A stretch of 64,000 bases of DNA from Streptomyces sp. V3I7 (GCF_030817495.1 NZ_JAUSZK010000001.1:1839001-1903000); one strand, 5' to 3'; numbered from the stretch's first letter, positions 14,058 through 23,654 are shown. Translations and numbers: made by a program. Notes: generated by a model from the sequence alone, not told the origin.

Positions 14058-15341
14058 GTGAAACCCCTCACACTCATCAGGTCCAGCAGTGCGCTGCGGG
14101 TCGCGCCCGTCGCCCTGCTTCTCGTGTTCGCCTACTACGCCACCGATCTCGGTGACGACCTCCGCGTCGATCCGCTGGGCTACTCCGCCACCGTGGTCGA
14201 CGCGGTACTGCGCAACCTGCTGCCCGTGGCCTTCGCGCTTGCCTCAGGTCTCGCCGCGTGGGAGGCGCGGAAGCTGGGGGTCTCCGAAATCTGGAGGCTG
14301 GGGGCCGTGCGATCCCGCTACACGATCGCCGCACGGCACCTGTCTCCCGTCGTCGCACTGGCCTGGTTGATCCTCGCCCTTCCCACGCTGTGCGCCCTTG
14401 TCCAAAAGCAGGTTGCGCCCGACCTGCCCGGCCTCACGCTGCTGGCCTTCGCGCTGGTGCTTTGCGTCGCCCACGCCATCGTCGGATTCGCCGTCGGAGC
14501 CGCCATTCAGCACATCGCCGTAGTGCCCGTCGTCGCGGTCACCGACTTCCTGGCCGTCGGCTGGTCCACCGGACTGTCGATACCGTGGCCCCGGCACCTC
14601 ACCGGCCTCTTCGCCGGAAAGATGATGTTCGGCGAACTGCCCACCCCGGCAGCCCTCGCGGCCCCCCTCCTGCTCGCCGTCGGCTCCGCCTGCGCCATGG
14701 CTCTGCTCTGGGCACCTGTTTCTCGCTGGCTGCGAGGAGCCCTCGCGGGAGCACTCTTCTTCGCCTGCGCGTTCGGATCGTTCTCCTTGGTCAGCAACTG
14801 GAGTTACATAGGCCCACGGAGCACCGGTCACGGCATGCTCGCCTGTGCCGGGCAGTCCCCACGCATCTGTCTGCCTGAGGCGCGCGCCGAGCACATATCC
14901 GCTCTCACCGAGGAAGCGGAAACGACGCTGGAAACCCTGCGTCGAGCCGGTCTGCCTGCCGAGCCCACGTCCATTACAGACACTGCTCTCAGCATCCGGT
15001 ATCCCGAACCGTCCACGGATGACGACTGGACCGTCCCACTCAGTGTCGGCGAGGCGACCGGCACCGTTCGCTACCAGATCGCCCGCGAAGCGGTGCGTTT
15101 CGAATGTGCCCCTCCCGCCACCGGTCCCGCCCGCCAGGTGTACTACTGGGTGTCCTTCAAAGTCGGAGAGGCAGACACCTACTTGAGACGGCTCAGCTCC
15201 GAACCCGATTTCACAGCCCAGGAGCGCAGCCGTCTCCAAGACCAGGTAGGAGAGGTCCTGCAGTTGAGCGGGGCACAGCAAATCGGCTGGTACGAGAGGA
15301 CCGTGGCGGAGGCGTGCGAGGAAGACGGGAAGACAACGTGA
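14058..15341 (+). CDS. ABC-2-type permease-like membrane protein with large soluble domain
   Basis: A 427-residue protein from a GTG with AGGAAG upstream. The first 250 residues contain about six membrane helices (for example around 15-30, 50-70, 95-115, 125-150, 195-215 and 225-245). The C-terminal 170 residues are hydrophilic with a few cysteines ([17 protein letters not shown]) and probably face outside. Its stop overlaps the start of the next gene (TGATG), and that gene overlaps the ATPase, so the three form one complex-encoding operon. No family name is secure. By context it is the membrane half of an ABC exporter. Base usage looks less G+C-extreme at third positions than in the neighbouring mal genes. 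Confidence 0.65.
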   Translation: MKPLTLIRSSSALRVAPVALLLVFAYYATDLGDDLRVDPLGYSATVVDAVLRNLLPVAFALASGLAAWEARKLGVSEIWRLGAVRSRYTIAARHLSPVVALAWLILALPTLCALVQKQVAPDLPGLTLLAFALVLCVAHAIVGFAVGAAIQHIAVVPVVAVTDFLAVGWSTGLSIPWPRHLTGLFAGKMMFGELPTPAALAAPLLLAVGSACAMALLWAPVSRWLRGALAGALFFACAFGSFSLVSNWSYIGPRSTGHGMLACAGQSPRICLPEARAEHISALTEEAETTLETLRRAGLPAEPTSITDTALSIRYPEPSTDDDWTVPLSVGEATGTVRYQIAREAVRFECAPPATGPARQVYYWVSFKVGEADTYLRRLSSEPDFTAQERSRLQDQVGEVLQLSGAQQIGWYERTVAEACEEDGKTT

Positions 15342-15937
15342 TGTGGTGGCTGCGTGCCCGCCGCGCCCACACGCGACTGCCCCTGGGCTTCCTGATGTTC
15401 ACGCTTCTGGCGGCGATCGTTCAGGACACCCCCCTCTTCCTGCCGTCCATCTGGGCCGGCGGCTCTGAGCTCGTGCAGGCTGTCACACTTGTTCCGCTCG
15501 TCCTGACCTCGGTCCTCTTCGACTGTCTGCACACTCGGCTGGACGCCGCCGAGAACACCGGAATCCGCCCCGTCAGGTTCTTCGACGTCCTGCTCACACT
15601 CGGCGTGGTGGTACTCGCGCTTGCCGTGGGCGAGGTGATCGTCATGGTCACCGGGGCCGCATCGGCCGAGACACTGGGCCGCAACACAGCCTTCCTCGCC
15701 GGCCTCACCCTGTTGTGCGGGGCTCTCTTCGGGAGATCCGCAGTCCTCGTTCCCGCACTATGGCCGCTGATCAGCGTGCTTTTCGGCATGAGGGCGGCTG
15801 GCGATCCGTACCCGTGGACCATACTCCTCGAACCGCCTGGCACCTGGTACGCCTCTACGGGAGCCCTCTTGATGCTCGCCGTCGGCGTTGGTGCCCACCT
15901 CCTTCCACCGAACCGCTTCGTACGGAGAGCCGCATGA
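15341..15937 (+). CDS. Hydrophobic ABC transporter subunit
   Basis: A 198-residue integral membrane protein with about five or six predicted helices (segments beginning LPLGFLMFTLLAAIV, VTLVPLVLTSVLFD, VLLTLGVVVLALAVG, AFLAGLTLLCGALFG and GALLMLAVGVGAHLL). The start ATG overlaps the preceding stop, and its own stop overlaps the ATPase start (ATGA). No sequence family is recognised. The tight coupling makes it the second membrane subunit of the same transporter. Confidence 0.65.
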   Translation: MWWLRARRAHTRLPLGFLMFTLLAAIVQDTPLFLPSIWAGGSELVQAVTLVPLVLTSVLFDCLHTRLDAAENTGIRPVRFFDVLLTLGVVVLALAVGEVIVMVTGAASAETLGRNTAFLAGLTLLCGALFGRSAVLVPALWPLISVLFGMRAAGDPYPWTILLEPPGTWYASTGALLMLAVGVGAHLLPPNRFVRRAA

Positions 15938-16665
15938 CCCTTGTTCTCAATTCCTGCACCTTCGCCTACGGCCGACGGCGGGCTCCCGTGCTGAAGGACT
16001 TCGACTACCGCCTTCCGGACGGACTGACCATCCTTCTCGGCCCGAACGGGGCCGGCAAGTCCACGATGTTGCAGCTGGCTGCTGCCGTCACCGCGCCCCA
16101 GCGGGGAACCGTGACGTGGGATGGACTCGACGCCAAGAGCAAGGACTACCGGCGGACGGTGGCCTGGATGCCGCAGAACATCACCCCCCTGCCCTCGCTC
16201 ACGGCACGGGAGTACGTCGCCTACGTGGGCTGGTTGAAGGGAATGAGCAGGGACGACGCCTGGGACAACGCCCCTCGAGCGCTGTCCCGCGTCGAGATGT
16301 CGGAGCACGCTGACACCCGCACCAGCCAGCTCTCGGGCGGCCAGCTGCGGCGTGTGGGTGTGGCCTGTGCCCTGGTCCACGATGCGCGGGTGCTCCTCCT
16401 GGATGAACCCACGGCCGGCATGGACCCACGTCAGCGACGGGTTTTCCGCGATCTCCTTGTCGCGGTCAAGGGCGAGGTCCGCATCCTGCTGTCCACGCAC
16501 GACGTGACCGACCTCGCCGAAGAGGCCGATCACGTGTCCGTTCTGGTTGGCGGACGTCTCGTGCAGAGCGGGTCGACCAGCGAGTTCCTCGCCCACACTC
16601 CGCCCGGTACGGCGCAAGGCCGGGCTGCCGAAGGGGCTTACACGACCCTACTCGAGTCGGCCTGA
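15934..16665 (+). CDS. ABC transporter ATP-binding protein
   Basis: A 243-residue ATPase with all expected motifs: Walker A GPNGAGKST, Q-loop WMPQNITP, signature LSGGQLRR, Walker B VLLLDEPTAGMD and switch His in LSTHD. It starts at an ATG overlapping the stop of the membrane subunit. It powers the transporter made by the two preceding genes, most likely an exporter since no binding protein is present. It converges with the alpha-amylase gene, 95 bp away. The substrate is unknown; peptide or antibiotic self-protection is one possibility. Confidence 0.88.
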   Translation: MTLVLNSCTFAYGRRRAPVLKDFDYRLPDGLTILLGPNGAGKSTMLQLAAAVTAPQRGTVTWDGLDAKSKDYRRTVAWMPQNITPLPSLTAREYVAYVGWLKGMSRDDAWDNAPRALSRVEMSEHADTRTSQLSGGQLRRVGVACALVHDARVLLLDEPTAGMDPRQRRVFRDLLVAVKGEVRILLSTHDVTDLAEEADHVSVLVGGRLVQSGSTSEFLAHTPPGTAQGRAAEGAYTTLLESA

Positions 16666-16760
16666 CCCGTTCGGGCGAGCCCGGTCATGGACGAGACGCC
16701 CTTGAGCGACCACGAGCGTATCGTTGGCGGGCGACTCACCCCTCGGACGCTCACTACCGG

Positions 16761-18134
16761 TTAACAGCTCGACTTCCCCGCATAGATGGCGAGCGCGGTG
16801 TTCGGCGCGACCGACGCCGTGAACCAGCCGGTGCTGTTCACCGTCACGGTCCGGCCCGCCTGCACGTCGCAGTAGGTGCCCGCGGGCAGCGACGTCTGGA
16901 AGGAGCGGTTGGCCGCCGTGCCCTCGTGGTTGATCACCACATAGCCCTTGCTGCCGCGGCCGAAGGCGATGAGATTGTTGCCGTCGTCCCACCAGTTGGT
17001 GACCGCCTGGCCCCGGGTGGTGTTGCGGAAGGCGACCATGGACTTGATCTCGGGCCAGGCGTGCTGGCACTTCCAGCCGTCCTGCCAGCAGGCGTTGACG
17101 GTGCCACCGTTGGGCGGACCGGCGTCGGCGTCCGACCACTCGTAGCCCGAGTTGATGTCCGGGGCGCCGTAGGGCCAGGCCAGCATGAAGACGTTGGCCA
17201 GCGTGTAGGTGGCGCCGCTCTTGTAGTTGAGCGTGCTGCCGTTGCGCTCGGTGTCGTGGTTGTCGACGAACACCCCGGCCTGCGAGCTGCCCAAGTAGCC
17301 CCACGGCTCACCGAAGTTGTTCAGATAGGCGAGCTTCTCGGTGTTGAAGACCCGCTTGAGGTCGTAGGCGTACCGGAACTCCTGGACGTCGCCGTTCGCC
17401 GTGTACTCGGTGGGCTGGACCGCCTCGCCCGCGCCGTAGATGACCTCCTGCTTCCAGTAGACGGACGGGTTGGTCAGGCGGGACTTGATGTTGGCGAGGT
17501 CGGCCGTGTCGATGTGCTTGGCCGCGTCGATGCGGAAGCCGTCCACGCCCAGGGAGAGCAGGTCGTTCATGTAGGCCGCGATGGTCTGGCGGACGTACGG
17601 CTCGCCGGTGTCCAGGTCGGCCAGGCCCACGAGTTCGCAGTGCTGGACGTTGAAGCGGTCCTGGTAGTTGGAGACCTGGGCCGTGCAGTCGTCGAAGTCG
17701 GGCGAGGAGTACAGGCCGGGGTAGTTGTACTTCGTGTAGGACGAGCCGCCGGTGCCGGTGCCGGATCCCGCCGACATGTGGTTGATGACCGTGTCGGCGA
17801 CGACCTTCACCCCGGCGGCGTGGCAGGAGTTGACCATGTTCTGGAAGGCCGCGCGGTTGCCCAGGCGGCCCGCGATCTTGTAGCTGACCGGCTGGTACGA
17901 CGTCCACCACTGCGAGCCCTGTATGTGCTCGGCGGGCGGTGAGACCTGGACGTAGCCGTAGCCGGCCGGGCCGAGGGTGGTGCCGCACTCGCGGGCGACC
18001 GAGGCGTAGCTCCACTCGAAGAGGACGGCGGTGACGTCCTTGGTGCCCGGCGGGGAGGCGTGTGCGGTAATCGGGTTCATGACAAGAGCCGCGGCCGCGA
18101 GGGCCGTGACCCCGGAGAGCGTTCTGCGCGCCAT
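16761..18134 (-). CDS. Secreted alpha-amylase (GH13)
   Basis: A 457-residue extracellular enzyme cutting internal alpha-1,4 bonds of starch. The ATG at 18134 has AAGGAA upstream and opens a signal peptide ending near ITAHA-SPPG (about residue 28). Catalytic motifs are [18 protein letters not shown] (Asp nucleophile), VIYGAGEAV (Glu acid/base) and [10 protein letters not shown]. The C-terminal beta domain ends in SSC with no extra starch-binding module, which gives the usual short Streptomyces amylase length. TGCAAG-type repeats lie directly upstream, so MalR control and maltose induction are expected. A decayed partial copy lies at 13648-13916. Confidence 0.93.
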   Translation of the reverse strand: MARRTLSGVTALAAAALVMNPITAHASPPGTKDVTAVLFEWSYASVARECGTTLGPAGYGYVQVSPPAEHIQGSQWWTSYQPVSYKIAGRLGNRAAFQNMVNSCHAAGVKVVADTVINHMSAGSGTGTGGSSYTKYNYPGLYSSPDFDDCTAQVSNYQDRFNVQHCELVGLADLDTGEPYVRQTIAAYMNDLLSLGVDGFRIDAAKHIDTADLANIKSRLTNPSVYWKQEVIYGAGEAVQPTEYTANGDVQEFRYAYDLKRVFNTEKLAYLNNFGEPWGYLGSSQAGVFVDNHDTERNGSTLNYKSGATYTLANVFMLAWPYGAPDINSGYEWSDADAGPPNGGTVNACWQDGWKCQHAWPEIKSMVAFRNTTRGQAVTNWWDDGNNLIAFGRGSKGYVVINHEGTAANRSFQTSLPAGTYCDVQAGRTVTVNSTGWFTASVAPNTALAIYAGKSSC

Positions 18135-18158
18135 GTGGGGGTTCCTTCGCCGTTGAAG

Positions 18159-18203
18159 GCTTGCTGCGATGTCGACTTGCTGCAAGATTGCTGAAACCTT
18201 GCG
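18159..18203. promoter_or_regulatory. MalR operator-like repeats before the alpha-amylase gene
   Basis: The stretch contains GGCTTGCTGC, GACTTGCTGCAAGATTGCTG and CCTTGCGG: four spaced CTTGC/GCAAG elements just upstream of the amylase start. This is the densest cluster in the window apart from malE-malR. Repression of Streptomyces alpha-amylase genes through such repeats is established; the exact protected bases are inferred. Confidence 0.7.
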
Positions 18204-18285
18204 GTAGCGCAGATGTTAAGGGCCCGCCACCCAAAAGGGCAGCGGGCCGTGGGAAGTTGAGCCGAGAAGTTTCCCGGGCGGGGCC

Positions 18286-19965
18286 TCAGGCCGTCGTCCA
18301 CCACACCGTCGTGTCGGCGGTCAGCTTGGCCTCGCCGTCGGCCTCGGTCAGCTCACCACTGGCGAGCAGCACCTCGCCGTACGCCGGGATGGTCACCGAC
18401 TCGCCCGAGGTGTTCGCCACGCACACGAACCCCCCGCGACGGAAGGCGAGGACGCCCTCCGGAGCGCGCAGCCACTCGACCGCGTCGCCCGCGCCGAGGT
18501 CGGGCTGCTCCCGGCGCACGCGCAGCGCCGACCGGTACAGCTCCAGCGTCGAACCGGACACGCCCTCCTGCGCCTCGACGCTCAGCCCGCCCCAGGACGG
18601 GGGCTGGGGCAGCCAGCTCCCGGCGGGGCCGAAGCCGTACGAGGAGCCGGTGCGCGTCCACGGGATCGGCACCCGGCAGCCGTCGCGGAAGCCGTCCTGG
18701 CCGGCGCCGCGGAAGTACGCCGGGTCCTGGCGCACCTCGTCGGGCAGGTCGACGACGTCCGGCAGGCCGAGTTCCTCGCCCTGGTAGACGTACGCCGATC
18801 CGGGCAGGGCGAGCATCAGGAGGGTGGCGGCGCGCGCCCGGCGCAGACCCAGCGCACGGTCTCCGGCGGTGCGGATCTGGGTGCCGAGGCCGGGCGGGTT
18901 GGCGAAGCGGGTGGAGTGCCGGGTGACGTCGTGGTTGGACAGCACCCAGGTGGCCGGGGCGCCGACCGGGCGCATGGCGTCGAGAGTGCGGTCGATGACG
19001 GTCTTCAGCTCCTCGGCGTCCCAGTCGGTGCTCAGGTACTGGAAGTTGAAGGCCTGGTGCAGCTCGTCCGGGCGGACGTAGTTGGCCGTGCGCTCGACGG
19101 TGGGCGTCCAGGCCTCGGCGACGAAGATCCGGTCGCCCGCGTATTCGTCGAGGATCGTGCGCCACTGCCGGTAGATGGCGTGCACGCCGTCCTGGTCGAA
19201 GAACGGCATCACGTCGTTGCCCAGCAGCTTCAGCTGGTCGTGGTCGCCGAGGTCGGGCAGACCCTCGGCCTTGACGAGGCCGTGGGCGACGTCGACGCGG
19301 AAGCCGTCCACGCCCATGTCCAGCCAGAAGCGCAGGATGGAGCGGAACTCGTCGCCGACGGCCGGGTGTTCCCAGTTGAAGTCGGGCTGCTCGGGAGCGA
19401 AGAGGTGCAGGTACCACTCCCCGGGCGTGCCGTCGGGTTCGGTGACCCGCGTCCAGGCCGGGCCGCCGAAGACGGACTCCCAGTCGTTGGGCGGGAGTTC
19501 GCCGTTCTTCCCCTTGCCGGGGCGGAAGTGGTAGCGCTCCCTGAGCGGTGATCCGGGGCCCTCGGCGAGCGCCCGCTTGAACCACTCGTGCTGGTCGGAG
19601 GAGTGGTTGGGGACCAGGTCGACGATGATCCTGAGGCCGAGGGCGTGCGCGTCGCGGATCAGCGCGTCGGCGTCCAGCAGGGAGCCGAACATCGGGTCCA
19701 CGGCACGGTAGTCGGCGACGTCGTAGCCCGCGTCGGCCTGCGGCGAGGCGTAGAACGGGCTGAGCCACACGGCGTCCACGCCGAGGTCGCGCAGGTACGG
19801 GAGTCGGGAACGTACGCCTTCCAGGTCTCCCATGCCGTCGCCGTCGCTGTCGGCGAAGCTGCGCGGATAGACCTGGTAGATCACCGCGTCCCGCCACCAG
19901 TCGCGGTGGGAGGCGACGGTGGCGAGGGCGGAGCTCGGGGCCGGGTCGGCGGAGTGCTGGCTCAT
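18286..19965 (-). CDS. aglA: Cytoplasmic alpha-glucosidase (GH13)
   Basis: A 559-residue intracellular enzyme without a signal peptide, hydrolysing maltose and maltodextrins to glucose after import. It starts at ATG 19965 with AAGGA upstream. Motifs are VIYQVYPRSFADSDGDGMGD near the N-terminus, IIVDLVPNHSS, GFRVDVAHG (nucleophile), FVAEAWTP (acid/base) and WVLSNHDVTRH. It lies 90 bp downstream of malG in the same direction. In S. coelicolor the aglA gene sits at this place after malEFG (recalled). It is probably read with the mal operon, with a small hairpin (20005-20021) in the gap. Confidence 0.9.
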   Translation of the reverse strand: MSQHSADPAPSSALATVASHRDWWRDAVIYQVYPRSFADSDGDGMGDLEGVRSRLPYLRDLGVDAVWLSPFYASPQADAGYDVADYRAVDPMFGSLLDADALIRDAHALGLRIIVDLVPNHSSDQHEWFKRALAEGPGSPLRERYHFRPGKGKNGELPPNDWESVFGGPAWTRVTEPDGTPGEWYLHLFAPEQPDFNWEHPAVGDEFRSILRFWLDMGVDGFRVDVAHGLVKAEGLPDLGDHDQLKLLGNDVMPFFDQDGVHAIYRQWRTILDEYAGDRIFVAEAWTPTVERTANYVRPDELHQAFNFQYLSTDWDAEELKTVIDRTLDAMRPVGAPATWVLSNHDVTRHSTRFANPPGLGTQIRTAGDRALGLRRARAATLLMLALPGSAYVYQGEELGLPDVVDLPDEVRQDPAYFRGAGQDGFRDGCRVPIPWTRTGSSYGFGPAGSWLPQPPSWGGLSVEAQEGVSGSTLELYRSALRVRREQPDLGAGDAVEWLRAPEGVLAFRRGGFVCVANTSGESVTIPAYGEVLLASGELTEADGEAKLTADTTVWWTTA

Positions 19966-20055
19966 GGCGTCCTTGATACGAGACTGAGTGCGGATCTTGG
20001 GAGGGTGCGCGGCGGGCGCACGGAAGCCCTGCGCCGGAGCTTCGGGGCGGGCGGG

Positions 20056-20964
20056 TCAGCCCTTCGTGCCACCCGCGGTGAGACCGGTCACCAGGTTCTT
20101 CTGGACGAGGTAGAAGAAGACGGCGACGGGTATCGCGATCAGCACCGCGGTGGCGCACATCAGGTTGCGCTGCGCGTCGTGCTCGCTGATGAAGCTCTGC
20201 AGACCGACGGCGAAGGTGTACTTGTCGTCGCTCAGCATGAACGTCGAGGCGAAGGCGACCTCGCCGAAGGCCGTGATGAAGGAGTAGAAGGCGGCGACCG
20301 CGAGCCCGGGCTTGGCGAGCGGCAGGATCAGCCGCAGGAAGGTGCCGAAGGGGCTGAGCCCGTCGACCCGGCCGGCCTCGTCGATCTCGAAGGGGATGGT
20401 GTCGAAGTAGCCCTTCAGCAGCCACGCGCAGTACGGCACGATCGTCGAGGAGTTGACCAGGACGAGGCCGAGGTAGGTGTCGACGAGGCCCAGGTCCGAC
20501 ATGATCTGGTACATCGGCACGATCAGTACGGCGATCGGGAACATCTGGGTGACCAGCAGGACCCACATGAACTTCTTGTAGCCGGGGAAGCGCATGCGGG
20601 AGACCGCGTAACCGGTGGTGGCGGCGATCAGCACGCCGACGGCGGTGGTGCCGAGGACGACGATCAGCGTGCTCTTCAGCCAGTCGAGGAAGCTGGTGTG
20701 CCCGAGGACGAAGGTGTAGTTGTCCAGCGTCATCTTGTCCCAGATGGCGCCCGGGTGGAGGTAGTCGTCCTTGTCCGGGCCGAGGGACAGATAGATCAGC
20801 CAGCCGACCGGGAAGAACGCGATCAGGCTCGCCGCGGTCAGCACGGTGTGGCGGGCGGCGGAGGCGAGGGGGCCGCTCGCGCCGCGCCGGCTGCGGCGCT
20901 CGGCGGGGCGTGCGGGGGCCTCGGCGGTCGGGGCGGAGGTCAGGGCGGTGGTCGTCGTGCTCAT
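20056..20964 (-). CDS. malG: Maltose/maltodextrin ABC permease MalG
   Basis: A 302-residue inner-membrane permease with six expected helices. The binding-protein-dependent transport signature is EIDEAGRVDGLSPFGTFLRL (the EAA loop contacting the ATPase). It starts at ATG 20964 with CAGGAG upstream and follows malF by 13 bp. It forms the channel with MalF for maltodextrin taken from MalE. No ATPase gene is present in this operon; in Streptomyces a shared MsiK ATPase encoded elsewhere energises several sugar importers, and that is expected here. Confidence 0.93.
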   Translation of the reverse strand: MSTTTTALTSAPTAEAPARPAERRSRRGASGPLASAARHTVLTAASLIAFFPVGWLIYLSLGPDKDDYLHPGAIWDKMTLDNYTFVLGHTSFLDWLKSTLIVVLGTTAVGVLIAATTGYAVSRMRFPGYKKFMWVLLVTQMFPIAVLIVPMYQIMSDLGLVDTYLGLVLVNSSTIVPYCAWLLKGYFDTIPFEIDEAGRVDGLSPFGTFLRLILPLAKPGLAVAAFYSFITAFGEVAFASTFMLSDDKYTFAVGLQSFISEHDAQRNLMCATAVLIAIPVAVFFYLVQKNLVTGLTAGGTKG

Positions 20965-20977
20965 GGGAACTCCTGCC

Positions 20978-21985
20978 TCAGATCGCGAGCTGCTGGTCGT
21001 TGCGGTTCAGCCAGCGGCGGTAGAAGGAGGTGAAGACGACCAGGATGGCCAGCAGCAGCATGCCGTAGGCGGCGGACTGGGCGAAGTCACGCGGCTGCTG
21101 TCCGAAGCCCAGGTAGTAGGCCCAGGTGACGAGGATCTGGGCGTCGGGCGAGCTGTGGGCGCCGAACAGCAGGAAGATGATGGCGAACTGGTTGAAGGTC
21201 CAGATGACGCCGAGGAGTACGACGGTGGAGCTGACGGACCTGAGGCCCGGCAGGGTGACGTAGCGGAACCGCTGCCAGGCGCTCGCGCCGTCCATCTCGG
21301 CGGCCTCGTACAGCGAGGTGTCGATGGACTGCAGCCCGCCGAGCAGCGAGACCATCATGAACGGCACACCCACCCAGGCGTTGACCATGATCGCGGCGAA
21401 CCGCTGCCAGAACACGTCCTCGAGCCACTGCGGCTCGGGCAGATGGAGGGCGTGCAGCGCGGTGTTGACGATGCCGGTGTCGGCGAGCATGAACCGCCAG
21501 CCGAAGACGGTGACGAAGGTGGGCACCGCCCAGGGCAGCACGAGGATCAGGCGGTACAGCGTGCGGCCGCGGAAGTCCTGGTTGAGCAGCAGGGCGAGGC
21601 AGAGCCCGATGGTGTAGTGCAGGGCGACGCCGACCGCCGTCCACACGATCGTCCAGAGGAAGTGCGACCAGAAGCGGTCGTAGGACGCCGGGCCGAACAG
21701 GATGTCCTGGTAGTTGTCCAGCCCGATGAACCTGTACGTCGCGTCGATGTGGTTGACGCCGATCGTGCGCGCGGTGTTGAGGCTGTTGGCGTCGGTGAGC
21801 GTCAGATAGAAGCCGTACACCAGGGGGTAGACCACGAGGACGCCGAGCACGACGGCCACGGGGGTGATCATCGCGTAGGCGTACCAGTACTTCTGGACGC
21901 TGTGCTTGAGGCGCAGGGCCGGCCCGGGCCGGGGCGTGCGGTCACCGCGGCGCTGGCCGGTCGCGCGGTCGATGGCGACTGTCAT
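20978..21985 (-). CDS. malF: Maltose/maltodextrin ABC permease MalF
   Basis: A 335-residue permease. The N-terminal helix around WYAYAMITPVAVVLGVLVVY is followed by a periplasmic-type loop and further helices. The EAA loop is AAEMDGASAWQRFRYVTLPG. It pairs with MalG. It starts 157 bp after malE, and a large hairpin (22090-22135) in the gap may lower its expression relative to the binding protein. Confidence 0.93.
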   Translation of the reverse strand: MTVAIDRATGQRRGDRTPRPGPALRLKHSVQKYWYAYAMITPVAVVLGVLVVYPLVYGFYLTLTDANSLNTARTIGVNHIDATYRFIGLDNYQDILFGPASYDRFWSHFLWTIVWTAVGVALHYTIGLCLALLLNQDFRGRTLYRLILVLPWAVPTFVTVFGWRFMLADTGIVNTALHALHLPEPQWLEDVFWQRFAAIMVNAWVGVPFMMVSLLGGLQSIDTSLYEAAEMDGASAWQRFRYVTLPGLRSVSSTVVLLGVIWTFNQFAIIFLLFGAHSSPDAQILVTWAYYLGFGQQPRDFAQSAAYGMLLLAILVVFTSFYRRWLNRNDQQLAI

Positions 21986-22089
21986 GGTTCGACAACCTTC
22001 TCAAAGGTCTGCGGATCAGGCGGAAACGTGAGATTCGGGCGGTGAGCCGTGGGCCGGTCGGTGAGCCGCGGCGGGCCGGGCACAGGCCG

Positions 22090-22135
22090 ATGGCCGCCGG
22101 ATCCCTCCCCCCATGTCGGGAGATCCGGCGGCCAT
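22090..22135 (-). promoter_or_regulatory. malE-malF intergenic hairpin
   Basis: A perfect 14-bp inverted repeat (ATGGCCGCCGGATC at 22090-22103, GATCCGGCGGCCAT at 22122-22135) with an 18-nt loop lies 7 bp after the malE stop. In mal operons of other bacteria such stems protect the malE message and allow binding protein to be made in excess over permeases. The same use here is an inference. Confidence 0.75.
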
Positions 22136-22142
22136 ACGGGGC

Positions 22143-23417
22143 TTACTTGCTGAAGTCCGGGACCAGCTTGGTGAACGCGATCTCCGCGTTGTCCAGGCCC
22201 TTGTCCAGGGACTCCTTGCCACCGGCGATCTTGGGCAGCTCGGTGTCCAGCGGGCCCCACAGGGAGCTGTACTCGGGCAGCGCCGGGCGCGGCTGGGCGG
22301 CGGGCAGCACGGACTGGTAGCCGGCGATACCCGGGTCGGCCTTGACCTGGGCGGTGTAGGCGTCGTCGCGGGTGGGCAGCGTGGAGTTCTTCAGGGCGAC
22401 GGTCTCCTGCGACTTCGCCGAGGTCATGAACTGCACGAACTTCAGGGCCGCTTCTTGGTGCGCCTTGTCGGAGCCGGCGTACACGGACAGGTTGTGGCCG
22501 CCGGTCGGGGCGCCCGCCTTGCCGCTGGAGCCCGCCGGGACGGTCGCGATGCCGAGGTTGGCCTTGTCCTTGAAGGCCGAGCCCTTGTAGAAGTTGGTGA
22601 TCTCCCAGGGGCCCTGGACGATCGAGGCGACCTTGCCGCTGACGAACGCGTCCTGGATGTGGGCGTAGGCGTCCGCGGTGGCGTCGGCCTTGTGCAGGCC
22701 CTTGCCGGAGAACAGGCCGAGCCAGGTGCCGTAGGCCTTCTTGGCGGCGGGCGAGGCGACGGTGATCTTCTTGGCGGCGGCGTCGACGGTGTCGGTGCCC
22801 TCGCCGTAGAGGAAGCTCTGCGCGTAGTAGGCCTGGGTGGAGCCCCAGTAGCCGTCGACGCCGGTCTTGGCCTTCACCTTCGCCGCGTCCGACTTCAGCT
22901 CGGCCCAGGTCTTGGGCGCTGCGTCGATGCCGGCCTTCTTGAACAGGGCCTTGTTGTAGACGAGTGCGAGGGTGTCGGTGACGATCGGCACGCCGTACGT
23001 CTTGCCCTGGTACTGGGCCTGCTTGATCAGGTTGGGCTGGAACTTGTCCTTGTCGGCGAGGGCGGCGGTGTCGTCCAGCGGCAGGAAGTAGCCCTTCTTG
23101 GCGAAGGCCGGGGTCCAGCCGACCTCGGAGCGCAGCACGTCCGGGGCGCCCTTGGAGGAGGCGGCCGTGTCGAACTTGTTCTGCGCCTGGTCGAAGGGCA
23201 CGTTGGTGTACTTGACCTTGATGTTCTTGTTGGCGGCCTCGAACTGCTTGACGAGGGCCTTGTACGTCGGTGCCTCATTGGTGGCGTTGGTGGTGTCCCA
23301 CCAGGTGATGGTCACCGGGCCGTCCGACTTCTCGTCGCCCTTGTCGCTGCCGCCGCAGGCCGTCGCCGCGAGGGCGAGGGACGCCACCAGAGCGGTGGAC
23401 GCTATGCCACGCCGCAT
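22143..23417 (-). CDS. malE: Maltose/maltodextrin-binding lipoprotein MalE
   Basis: A 424-residue extracellular solute-binding protein anchored by a lipid. The ATG at 23417 has AAGGAG upstream. The signal peptide ends at the lipobox-like AATAC followed by GGSDKGDEK. The mature protein begins with the typical fold-1 pattern VTITWWDTTNATNEAPTYK and has the family motif around VASIVQGPWEITNFYKG. It captures maltodextrins released by the secreted amylases and hands them to MalF/MalG. It is transcribed divergently from malR with operator-like repeats between them. Confidence 0.93.
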   Translation of the reverse strand: MRRGIASTALVASLALAATACGGSDKGDEKSDGPVTITWWDTTNATNEAPTYKALVKQFEAANKNIKVKYTNVPFDQAQNKFDTAASSKGAPDVLRSEVGWTPAFAKKGYFLPLDDTAALADKDKFQPNLIKQAQYQGKTYGVPIVTDTLALVYNKALFKKAGIDAAPKTWAELKSDAAKVKAKTGVDGYWGSTQAYYAQSFLYGEGTDTVDAAAKKITVASPAAKKAYGTWLGLFSGKGLHKADATADAYAHIQDAFVSGKVASIVQGPWEITNFYKGSAFKDKANLGIATVPAGSSGKAGAPTGGHNLSVYAGSDKAHQEAALKFVQFMTSAKSQETVALKNSTLPTRDDAYTAQVKADPGIAGYQSVLPAAQPRPALPEYSSLWGPLDTELPKIAGGKESLDKGLDNAEIAFTKLVPDFSK

Positions 23418-23530
23418 GAGTTCTCCTTGAGGGTGAAAGCCCGAGTGCTGCAAGGGGCGGGCCCGTCCGCCGCCCCTGCGACTTTGCCGACCGCGCCGTT
23501 GCCGCCGCCGGGCGACTGGAACGTAACAGC

Positions 23531-23573
23531 GATGCAAGCCTTGCGAAAGACCTTGCAGAAAAAAAGTGCAAGA
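23531..23573. promoter_or_regulatory. MalR operator repeats on the malE side
   Basis: GATGCAAGCCTTGCGAAAG, then CCTTGCAG and GTGCAAGAGG, are tightly spaced TGCAAG/CTTGCA elements 115-155 bp before malE. They match the direct and inverted repeats known to bind MalR (Reg1) in S. coelicolor and S. lividans. MalR bound here would block the malEFG(-aglA) promoter until maltose-derived signals release it. Confidence 0.75.
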
Positions 23574-23654
23574 GGCCCCGAGAGTTACCCTGTCGTGACC
23601 GGGTCTCGACCCTGTCGCGACCCGGCAGCGGGGCCGCTCAGCGGGTGATGGCGC

